From an uncultured Clostridia bacterium (GTDB lineage: Bacteria; Bacillota; Clostridia; UMGS1883): a stretch of 64,000 nucleotides of DNA. The stretch lies in NCBI GenBank assembly GCA_947626145.1, contig CANQRB010000003.1:232310-296309 (forward strand), written 5' to 3'. The notes below the pieces were generated by a model, which saw only the letters and a program-made list of their open reading frames with translations, did not search any database and was not told the DNA's origin. Shown here in pieces: positions 26,545 to 34,161 of the stretch (position 1 is the first letter of the stretch; each line of letters opens with the position of its first letter). A program made the position numbers and the translations under genes.

Positions 26545-27780
26545 TTAGCTGATCATCCCGGTCGGCATGATTAACTCTACACTGCATTCCTTCGGCATTT
26601 TTATCGGCTTGCAAAGGACGGCGTTTTTAATAGCGTCATTTCCAAATCGGTATCGAATTGTTTCAATGGCGGTTTCAAGACGTTCTCTCTTATCAACCGC
26701 TGTTGCGTCGGAAAACAAATCAAACTGAATCGGATAGTCCTCATCGACGAGATTGATTGCTCTGACTATTACTGACCGTATCGGCTTACTCCATTGATAG
26801 TTAGTGTGAAACAGATCAAATGCTGCTTTTGCGAGAAGCATTGAGCTATGGGTCGGGAGCGTCATTTTACGCTGCCACTGTTTGAAATGAAGCTCATTGT
26901 CTCGTATGTCGATAGCGATCCCGCCCGCACGTTTCTTATGAACGCGGAGCTTCGTACCGATTTCCTGAGCAAGCTCAAGCATTACACACCAAACTTCCGA
27001 AGAGTCCTCAAGGTCTTGCAATGTCGTTATACCGTGACCGACGCTCTTAACCGGAGATACATAGTCAGACTGCATAACAGGAGAACCGTCCTCACCGTTG
27101 GCGAATCGTTTAAGGGCGAGTCCGTTCTTTCCGAATTTGTATTCTAAAAGACTTTCCGGTGCCGCAGCAAGCTGTCCGATAGTGCGAATTCCATAGGAGG
27201 ATAATGTCTTGTCTGTCGCTCGTCCGACACCGAGCATATCCGATGCGGGAAGTCCCCAAATCTGTTCTTTGAACGTGCCACGCTCGATGCAAGTAACCGC
27301 GTCCGGCTTTTTCATATCCGAGCCGAGCTTCGCAAAAATCTTATTGAAGCTCACTCCTGCCGAAATAGTCAAGCCAAGCTCGAATTTTACCGTTCGTCGT
27401 ATCTCGTCGGCAATTTCAAAACCGGTTCCCATAATGCGGCTTCCGGTAACGTCAAGCCAACATTCATCCATTCCATACGGTTCAATTTGATCGGTATAAC
27501 GGCTGTAAATCTCTCTCGCAAGTTTGGAAAACTTCATGTACTGCTCGTAATGTGGTTCAACAATTACGAGGTCACGACACTTTTGCTTTGCTTACCAAAT
27601 GGCTTCACCTGTCGAAACACCGAACGCCTTTGCTTTGTAGTTTTTTGCTAACACAATTCCATGCCGTTCTTCAACTGAGCCGCACACCGCTACGGCTTTG
27701 TCTCGCAAGCTCGAATTCAGCATACATTCCACATAAGCGTAGAAATTGTTCATATCGCAGTGAAGTATCGTCCGTTCCAT
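26545..27780 (-). pseudogene. Y-family DNA polymerase (DinB/UmuC type), interrupted by one stop codon
   Basis: The first 62 codons (27592-27780, HCDMNNFYAYVECML, KAVAVCGSVEERHGIVLAKN) and the next part (26545-27537, DECWLDVTGSR, AGVSFNKIFAKLGSDMKKPDA) are in the same frame. A single TAA at 27592-27594 separates GEAIW from AKQKCRDLVIVEPHYEQY; relatives have Gln here, so CAA to TAA is likely. The rest, with the palm Asp-Glu pair, HhH and little-finger domains, looks intact. Restart at ATG 27537 would lose the first metal ligand, so the product should be inactive. Confidence 0.82.
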
Positions 27781-27841
27781 CCAATCACCCCCTGTTCACA
27801 AAAATGTTACTAAATTGCCGGATAAAAATGCTGTTAGCCTA

Positions 27842-27880
27842 TTGACACTCGGTTCGTTCGTGTGATATAATGGCCACGAA
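27842..27880 (+). promoter_or_regulatory. promoter of the XRE/ImmA pair with operator-like motif
   Basis: -35 TTGACA (27842-27847), 18 bp, -10 TATAAT (27866-27871). The spacer holds TTCGTTCGTGTGA (27853-27865), and the inverted half CACGAA is at 27875-27880. The same motif recurs twice in the BREX promoter at 31028-31061. Autorepression by the XRE protein is inferred. Confidence 0.65.
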
Positions 27881-27986
27881 AGATTTGAGTGTGGCCTTAT
27901 TATAGTACACCCGAAATGGGTGTGTCAAGAGGAGATGCGCAATTTCTGTTCGTGTTCGCAAAAAGTTTAAGAAAGAGGTGCGCGAT

Positions 27987-28403
27987 ATGATATTTAAAGA
28001 ACGCCTAAAAGAAAAAAGAATAGAAGCAAACCTAACGCAAGCCGAACTCGGAAAAAGAGCCGGAATGAGCGAGAGAACAATACAGAACTACGAGCTTGGT
28101 ACTCGTATGCCGAGAAACCTTGAAGCCGTTGAAAAACTTGCCGCAGCGCTTGGAACTACTCCGGAAGAATTGCTCGGCAATTCCGGTATGCTGATCGTTT
28201 CCGCACATGAACAGGGCGGCGCGAAAGCGGCAAGAGATATTGACGAGCTTGTCAGTGAAGTCAGCGGTATGTTCGCCGGTGGTACGATGAGCGACGAGGC
28301 AATGGACGGAGTAATGCAAGCTCTAAATGAAGCCTATTGGAAAGCTAAAGCGAAAAACAAAGAACGCTATACACCGAAGAAGTACAAGAAAGACTCGGAA
28401 TGA
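27987..28403 (+). CDS. XRE-family repressor (ImmR-like)
   Basis: The 138-aa protein has an N-terminal helix-turn-helix (about 2-58: LKEKRIEANLTQAELGKRAG, MSERTIQNYELGTRMP, LAAALGTTPEELLG) and a C-terminal helical region of unknown role. ATG 27987 follows AGAGGTG by 5 bases; an in-frame GTG at 27978 overlaps that site. An ImmA-type peptidase gene follows, so the pair should form a repressor/anti-repressor switch for the element. Confidence 0.87.
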   Translation: MIFKERLKEKRIEANLTQAELGKRAGMSERTIQNYELGTRMPRNLEAVEKLAAALGTTPEELLGNSGMLIVSAHEQGGAKAARDIDELVSEVSGMFAGGTMSDEAMDGVMQALNEAYWKAKAKNKERYTPKKYKKDSE

Positions 28404-28463
28404 ATTTCCGACTTTATGAACTAAGTATTCAACTATGATTCTGCGAAGATTGGAGGTGTGACA

Positions 28464-28972
28464 ATGGGTGATGAGTATCTCTCGAAGGTTGGCAGTGACC
28501 TTGTGCGTCGCTGCGGAACACGCGATCCTTTTGAGATTGCCGGAGACATCGGTATTGATATAATCTATAACGGTAATTTCGGACCACTCAAAGGTATGTA
28601 CCGAGTGATAAAGCGCAACCGTTTTATTTTCATTAACGAGAATTTGTCCCCTCGTATGCAGAGAATCGTCTGCGCCCATGAAATAGGACACGATCAGCTT
28701 CACAGGAACCTTGCCAAAGGCGACGCTTGAAGGAATTTATGCTGTACGACATGGTGACGAAGCCGGAATATGAAGCAAATATTGTTGCTTCCGAGATCCT
28801 TCTTGATACAGACGAGCTTCTTGAATTAGTGCGTGATTATGGTTATACCGCCGAGCAAACGACGCGGGCAATGCACACAGACATTAACCTTGTCGCTCTG
28901 AAAATATCTCACTTGATTCAACTGGGGTACGACTTACGACCGATTGACCATCGGAGCGATTTTTTGAAATAG
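28464..28972 (+). pseudogene. ImmA/IrrE metallopeptidase split by a one-base frameshift
   Basis: The first part (28464-28730) has LVRRCGTRDPFEIAGDIGID, GMYRVIKRNRFIFIN and the zinc motif CAHEIGHDQLH. It stops at TGA 28728-28730. The second part (28727-28972, KEFMLYDMVTKPEYEANI, ASEILLDTDELLELV) continues the family sequence in the -1 frame. A T2 where T3 is expected (GCTTGAAG) explains it. TTGA overlap could allow restart from TTG 28727, giving two chains. Start ATG 28464 follows GGAGG. Confidence 0.78.
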
Positions 28973-28992
28973 AGAATATCCTTGAGACAATG

Positions 28993-29019
28993 AAAAAGAC
29001 GCTTCCGGGCGTCTTTTTT
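28993..29019 (+). terminator. terminator of the XRE/ImmA operon
   Basis: AAAAAGACGC (28993-29002) pairs with GCGTCTTTTTT (29009-29019). Confidence 0.8.
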
Positions 29020-29150
29020 CTTTTCACTACTTAAAAATCCGTGATTTTTTGTCCGTTGTAAAGTGGAAAGGGCTTTTACGGGGATCCCTTCGGGGATTAC
29101 GTTTTTTAGGAATAGCAAGCACAGCAAGTGTAGCCACACATGCGATTTCC

Positions 29151-29176
29151 GATTAAGGAACACCCTGCCCTTAATC
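29151..29176 (+). other. candidate oriT core
   Basis: GATTAAGG (29151-29158) and CCTTAATC (29169-29176) flank AACACCCTGC. The loop resembles the nic region of IncP/MOBP-type origins (YATCCTGY). The gap 29020-29299, just before mobC and the relaxase gene, is otherwise non-coding and contains further short hairpins, as expected for a transfer origin. Confidence 0.55.
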
Positions 29177-29299
29177 AAAGAAAATGCTTGTTGGGGTGCG
29201 GGGCGCCAGTGGCGACCTCTGCTGAAAGCAGAAGCACCGACCGAAGCGGCAGCTGAGAGTTTCCCAAACCCTCTGATTTTACGAAAGGACAAAACGCTT

Positions 29300-29629
29300 A
29301 TGGCAAACATGACAAGACCGATCATTCTGCGTCTTGCGGTTACGGAAAACGAAAAAGAGCTTATCGTAAGGAAGATGCAGCAGATCGGGACAAAGAACTT
29401 CGGGGCATACGCAAGGAAAATGTTGATTGACGGTTACGTTATCAAGGTTGACTACACGCAGCAGAAAAAGCTCGCTGCCGCTGTCAGCCGTGTTGCGTCG
29501 AATATCAATCAAATTTGTCGCCGCATAAACTCAACCGGTCATTATTATGAGGACGACGTGAATGAACTAAAAGAGAGGCAAAAAGAGATATGGCGGTTAC
29601 TAAAATCAAGCCAATCCGAGGAACTGTAA
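29300..29629 (+). CDS. mobC: MobC-family relaxosome protein
   Basis: The 109-aa protein starts MANMTRPIILRLAVTENEKEL, a ribbon-helix-helix-like DNA-binding part, followed by GTKNFGAYARKMLIDGYV and the MobC-type helical end (VASNINQICRRINSTGHYYEDDV). It should bind oriT and help the relaxase. ATG 29300 follows GAAAGGAC; the longer open frame from 29063 is the oriT region. It overlaps the relaxase gene by 40 bases. Confidence 0.87.
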   Translation: MANMTRPIILRLAVTENEKELIVRKMQQIGTKNFGAYARKMLIDGYVIKVDYTQQKKLAAAVSRVASNINQICRRINSTGHYYEDDVNELKERQKEIWRLLKSSQSEEL

Positions 29630-30957
29630 ACAAGGCAATCGCGTACATCATTGATCCGAAAAAGACCGACGACTCGCTCCTTGTTTCGTCCTATTGCTGT
29701 GCCGCGAACGAGTTTGCCGCTAATGAATTTGAGTGGACGCGAAATCTCGCCGCACAAAGCGGAGCGCAGATTCCGACAGTCATTGCCCGACACTTGATTC
29801 AGTCCTTCGACGTGGGAGAAATCACGCCGGAAAAGGCACACGAGATCGGGAAACAGCTTGCGGACGAATGGCTCAAGGGCAAGTACGAATATGTGATTGC
29901 AACGCACATAAACAAGGGGCACTGCCACAATCATATCATTTTCAATGCTGACAATTTTGTTGACTATCATGCTTACCGAAGCAACAAAAGGACGTACCGA
30001 GAACTGCGACAGTTGAGCGATACGATCTGCAAGGAACACGGTCTTTCCGTTATCCCGCCTTCACAAAATAAGGGCATGGAGTATAAAGAATACACCGAGG
30101 CGAAACGCGGCACAAGTTGGAAGCAGAAGCTCAAACAGACTATTGACCGATACGTCATTACGGCAAAGGACTACGATGACTTCATACGGCTCATGCAGGA
30201 AGCCGGTTATGAAGTCAAGACAGGAAAGTATATCTCATTCCGAGCCGAAGGACAGGAACGGTTTACCCGCGCAAAAACTATCGGAGACAACTACTCGGAA
30301 GAGCGGATCAAGGAACGGATTCAAGGGCGCAATCCGAGGAAGCGTCAGCTTCAAAAAGAGCGCAAGGGCGTTTCTCTTATTATCGACATACAGAACAGTA
30401 TCAAGGCTCAAGAAAGCAAAGGCTATGAGCATTGGGCGAAGATCAACAACCTGAAAGAAGCGGCGAAGACGCTCAACTATCTGACCGAGAACAATCTTCT
30501 TCGGTATGCAGACCTTGAAGCAAAGGTTGAAGATGTTCACGCCTCATACACTCGTACCGGCGAAGAGCTAAAGCGGGTTGAGGCTCGTCTTAGAGAAGTA
30601 CAGCCTCTTATCAAAAACATCGGCAATTACCAACGGTTAAAGCCGATAAACGACGCTTATCAAAAGGCGAAAAACAAGACCGCCTTCCGTTCTAAACATG
30701 AAGCGGAGCTTGTGATTTTTGAAGCGGCAAAGAGTACGCTTCTCGCCATGCAGGGTGACGGAAAGCTGCTGAGCTTGAAGTCTCTCCAAGCCGAACAGCA
30801 ACGTCTCGTCGAAGAGCAGCAGCGCCTTTATGATGAACGTGCCAAGCTCAAGAAACAGGCAAAGCAAATCGACACGATCAAAGCAAACGTAGACGTGTTC
30901 CTCAACCTCGAAACCGAGCAGGAGGAAACACGGCAAAAGACCGAACAGAAAGAATAA
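29590..30957 (+). CDS. relaxase (MOBP, MobA/VirD2-like)
   Basis: The 455-aa protein nicks oriT and stays bound to the DNA end during transfer. The N-terminal half has a Tyr-rich segment (SSYCC), RHLIQSFDVGEITPEKAHEIG and the metal motif THINKGHCHNHIIFN (three His, about 106-115). The C-terminal half (about 250-455) is coiled coil, with HEAELVIFEAAKSTL and a Gln/Glu-rich tail. Start ATG 29590 lies inside mobC. A strong terminator follows directly. Confidence 0.9.
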   Translation: MAVTKIKPIRGTVNKAIAYIIDPKKTDDSLLVSSYCCAANEFAANEFEWTRNLAAQSGAQIPTVIARHLIQSFDVGEITPEKAHEIGKQLADEWLKGKYEYVIATHINKGHCHNHIIFNADNFVDYHAYRSNKRTYRELRQLSDTICKEHGLSVIPPSQNKGMEYKEYTEAKRGTSWKQKLKQTIDRYVITAKDYDDFIRLMQEAGYEVKTGKYISFRAEGQERFTRAKTIGDNYSEERIKERIQGRNPRKRQLQKERKGVSLIIDIQNSIKAQESKGYEHWAKINNLKEAAKTLNYLTENNLLRYADLEAKVEDVHASYTRTGEELKRVEARLREVQPLIKNIGNYQRLKPINDAYQKAKNKTAFRSKHEAELVIFEAAKSTLLAMQGDGKLLSLKSLQAEQQRLVEEQQRLYDERAKLKKQAKQIDTIKANVDVFLNLETEQEETRQKTEQKE

Positions 30958-31000
30958 GAGATGCCCACTGATACGGAAACGCATCAGTGGGCATCTCTTT
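30957..31000 (+). terminator. strong terminator after the relaxase, left border of the BREX island
   Basis: AGAGATGCCCACTGAT (30957-30972) and its exact complement (30983-30998) form a 16 bp stem with a 10-base loop, followed by TTT. The plus-strand ICE operon ends here. Confidence 0.85.
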
Positions 31001-31027
31001 ATCCAAAAAATAAAATTCACAAATAGT

Positions 31028-31070
31028 TTCGCTTGTGCGCATTGACATTTCGTTCATGCGATGTTATAAT
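31028..31070 (+). promoter_or_regulatory. BREX operon promoter with two operator-like sites
   Basis: Perfect consensus: -35 TTGACA (31042-31047), 17 bp, -10 TATAAT (31065-31070). TTCGCTTGTGCGC (31028-31040) and TTCGTTCATGCGA (31049-31061) are 21 bp apart, two helical turns, and match TTCGTTCGTGTGA in the XRE promoter. Such a strong promoter would need a repressor; the ICE XRE protein is a candidate. Confidence 0.7.
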
Positions 31071-31125
31071 GTATAATGTCCGTTTATAAGTAATTTCGTC
31101 GAAAAACCATGAAGGAGGTCAAACA

Positions 31126-31317
31126 ATGGAAGGCTTTATGACCACAAAAGAGGCAGCGGAAAAATGGAATCTTTCAGTAAGGCAAGTGCAAAACCACTGC
31201 AAGTTAGGAAGAATCAAAGGCGTTCAGAAAGTTGGAACAAACTATTTGATTCCCAAAGACGCAAAGAAACCGACTTATGTTTATGTGTTTGATGCAGGAG
31301 AAACTTCAAAGAATTGA
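31126..31317 (+). CDS. small helix-turn-helix protein (excisionase/MerR-like fold)
   Basis: The 63-aa protein reads MTTKEAAEKWNLSVRQVQNHC, then LGRIKGVQKVGTNYLIPKDAKKP, a winged-helix DNA-binding domain of the excisionase type. It is first in the BREX transcript, 78 bases before the 921-aa gene, so it may regulate the BREX operon. It could instead be the ICE excision factor. GGAGG precedes the ATG. No recombinase gene lies next to it. Confidence 0.8.
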   Translation: MEGFMTTKEAAEKWNLSVRQVQNHCKLGRIKGVQKVGTNYLIPKDAKKPTYVYVFDAGETSKN

Positions 31318-31394
31318 GACTATAAATGCACTGGATATATTTATTACACACGTAGAAATTCAATGAAATCCAAGGTTCAGGGAGTAATAGAGCA

Positions 31395-34160
31395 ATGACA
31401 TCGAGACAACCATCATGGACAAAATATGAATCTGCCATACTATTAGAGGCGGTCATTTCTACCTTTGATGGTTTGCTTAGTCGCTCGGATGCAATCAAAG
31501 ATGTCTCATCCACCTTGAGAAAGATGGCAGTTAATCAAGGTATAGAGATTGACGAAACATACAGAAATGAAAACGGCATATCATTTCAGATGCACAGCAT
31601 GGAATCTGCATATTATGGGAAAACGATATTTAAGCCGGCAACAAAAATGTTTGTTGGAATTGTAAACTTATATCGTAATTCACCAAATGAGTATCAAAAG
31701 CTGTTGAAGGAGGCAAAGGAAATGACTACGAAACCCACAACTGTAGAAAACAGTTTTATGAATTATCTTTCCAAAAAAGTGTCGCCTATTCAGCTATCGG
31801 AAATCTCCACTTGTTATTCTGAAATTGAGTCGTTTTGCAAAAAACTCAATATTTTACGGGATCCTCTTTTTCAAACAACCGACGTTGAGGTAATAAAAAA
31901 AGTTCTACGAACTATAGAGCAGAACAAATTTTTCAGAATTACGCACAAGAAGCAATATAGAAAAATAATGCTTGCTTGCCGACACTATTATGCGTACATC
32001 AAGGAGCAGCATTTCTCTGCTGATCTTCAAAAAGAAAATAATGTGGAAGAAAGCTCTTCTGTAACCGTTATGCGCGGACAGCAACTTGAGCAAAATGAAA
32101 GAACCAGTGTTCAGCAGCCTCTCGTTCGCACAGAACAGGATAAACGTCTCTATCAAAAATACCCTGCTCTCTATCTACGTCTTCAATCTTCTCTGAGCGA
32201 GTTGTCTGGAAGACAAATTTCTATAGGTAAGCTCAATAGTATAATTGGTAACATTGCGCGTTCTGCGGAAATTGAAGAAATACTTGACAATTCAAGTTGG
32301 GCAAAATCAAACGGCAACGAATATTCGTTTTTTTCTGATATTGTTAATCACGATATAGATATAAACGAAGACCTACGTGAAGAAGCGACTACGGCTCTAA
32401 ATGGAAATAACGCACAACAGTTTATCGCTGACAGTTCTTCATTTGAATTCTATTTATTCAATACTCTTGGGATGGCAAATGCAACTTGTCAAAGTTATGT
32501 TTCAGCAATCAATAATTGCGAAACTTTTGCGCGGGAGCACCATCTCGATTCTTGGCAATTATACTCTGTCGAGCGAACGGTAGCCGAACAAACAATTAGC
32601 ATTCTACTGAGTAATAAAGATTTTCAAGAGTATAACACAAGACAACATAACCGTTTTAGTGCTGCACTTCAAAAGTTTCATGCTTTTATAAGTGATCATT
32701 TTCCAAGTTCTATGGATTCCGTTTCCGAATCTGAAAATAGTATGGCACATGAAAATAAATTCTATAGAGCGGTACTGAACACGTATTTTACAAAAGGTTT
32801 TCGTATGGAATCGCCTCTTGAAATAAGAAAATTCAGAAGATACTATTCGAATATTCATGGAACTGAGCTATCGGATTCAGATGACATGATAACAAGCGGG
32901 ATCAAAGCGATGTGTATCATTTATGATGAGAAAGCCTTTTTGCCGGAGGTCATGCTGAGCGAAGAAATTAGGAGTAAGCTATTTGAATATATCGAGTCTT
33001 CCTTCGCAGGAGGAAAGAGTGTCATTTACTATCAAGCAATTTACGATGCATTTCATGAAGATTTCCTTGATCAACATATTCATAACGCAGATATGTTAAA
33101 GGCATATTTGACCGCGACAGGAATAGGAAGATTTTATACCAAGAAAGATTTTATCTCGAATAATCTAAATGTAACTTTGGATCCTCTATCGGAGATTTCT
33201 TCTTGTTTAATCGAATATGGCAGACCAGTGGAGTGCGATGAACTGTTTAGGGTGTTACCTCATCTTCCTAAAAGCAAAATTAAATCTATTTTGGCAAATA
33301 ACGTTGAATTTGTAAACAATGGTCAGGGCGCTTATTTTCACGAAAAAATTTTGCATCTCTCTGAAGAAGAACTTGAGGGTATATCTGAAATAATCAGTCA
33401 AACCATTGCAGATAAAGATTTTATTAGTGGGAATGAATTATACGATGCAATTAAAGCTAAATACAGCTACATAATCGACGAACATCGTGATCTTTCAATA
33501 TATGGTTTCCGCGATGCTCTAAAAGCCAAGCTTGGGAACAAGTTTTCTTTCAAAGGAAATATCATCAGCGAAATTGGTCACGAATTGTCAATGTACGATA
33601 TTTTTGCAAAGTACGCTCGAACGCATGATAATTTTACTTTGTCCGAACTCAAGGAACTTGCTTCAAATTTAGCAACTGTAATTTATTTCGATGCAGTTTA
33701 TGAGAATAGTCTTAGAATCAACAATGAGCAGTTTGTTTCAAAGAATATGGCACAATTCTCTATCGAAGATACGGATATTGCACTGAATCGAATTTGTTCT
33801 GGAAAATATATTCCTATTCATGAAGTAACAAATTTCGCAGGATTTCCATATGCAGGATTTACTTGGAATAGTTTTCTGTTAGAACATTACGTAGCAAACT
33901 ACAGCCGAAAATTTAAAATTCTTCACACGGGTTTCAATGGGACCGAATGTGTAGGCGCAATTGTCCGACGTACAGCAGGCATTGACAGTTTTGACGATTT
34001 GATTGTTGACATTATAGTGAACAATACGGTTGAAATGAAGAAAGAATCAGTGCTTCAATTTTTAACTGATAGCGGTTATCTTGCACGAAGAAGATACTCT
34101 GAAATTGAATCACTGCTAATAAAGGCGAAAGCGCAAAAACAGAGGAAGGACGAAGACTAA
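31395..34160 (+). CDS. 921-aa protein of unknown function in the BREX operon
   Basis: I do not recognise a named family. An N-terminal domain (about 1-110) begins PSWTKYESAILLEAVI. Residues about 120-206 (FMNYLSKKVSPIQ to HYYAYIKEQHF) and about 347-435 (FEFYLFNTLGMAN to KFHAFISDHF) look like two copies of one helical domain resembling the core-binding domain of phage integrases, but no integrase catalytic residues occur anywhere. The C-terminal half (about 560-921) looks like tandem winged-helix units (FTLSELKELASNLATVIYF, DTDIALNRICSGKYIPIHE). All this suggests DNA binding. It ends one base before brxP and the GGGAG start site fits, so it is part of the operon. Confidence 0.8.
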   Translation: MTSRQPSWTKYESAILLEAVISTFDGLLSRSDAIKDVSSTLRKMAVNQGIEIDETYRNENGISFQMHSMESAYYGKTIFKPATKMFVGIVNLYRNSPNEYQKLLKEAKEMTTKPTTVENSFMNYLSKKVSPIQLSEISTCYSEIESFCKKLNILRDPLFQTTDVEVIKKVLRTIEQNKFFRITHKKQYRKIMLACRHYYAYIKEQHFSADLQKENNVEESSSVTVMRGQQLEQNERTSVQQPLVRTEQDKRLYQKYPALYLRLQSSLSELSGRQISIGKLNSIIGNIARSAEIEEILDNSSWAKSNGNEYSFFSDIVNHDIDINEDLREEATTALNGNNAQQFIADSSSFEFYLFNTLGMANATCQSYVSAINNCETFAREHHLDSWQLYSVERTVAEQTISILLSNKDFQEYNTRQHNRFSAALQKFHAFISDHFPSSMDSVSESENSMAHENKFYRAVLNTYFTKGFRMESPLEIRKFRRYYSNIHGTELSDSDDMITSGIKAMCIIYDEKAFLPEVMLSEEIRSKLFEYIESSFAGGKSVIYYQAIYDAFHEDFLDQHIHNADMLKAYLTATGIGRFYTKKDFISNNLNVTLDPLSEISSCLIEYGRPVECDELFRVLPHLPKSKIKSILANNVEFVNNGQGAYFHEKILHLSEEELEGISEIISQTIADKDFISGNELYDAIKAKYSYIIDEHRDLSIYGFRDALKAKLGNKFSFKGNIISEIGHELSMYDIFAKYARTHDNFTLSELKELASNLATVIYFDAVYENSLRINNEQFVSKNMAQFSIEDTDIALNRICSGKYIPIHEVTNFAGFPYAGFTWNSFLLEHYVANYSRKFKILHTGFNGTECVGAIVRRTAGIDSFDDLIVDIIVNNTVEMKKESVLQFLTDSGYLARRRYSEIESLLIKAKAQKQRKDED

Positions 34161-34161
34161 T

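Noticed and set aside
31395..34160. Tyrosine recombinase
   Set aside because: Only core-binding-like helices are seen; no catalytic Arg, HxxR or Tyr motif follows.
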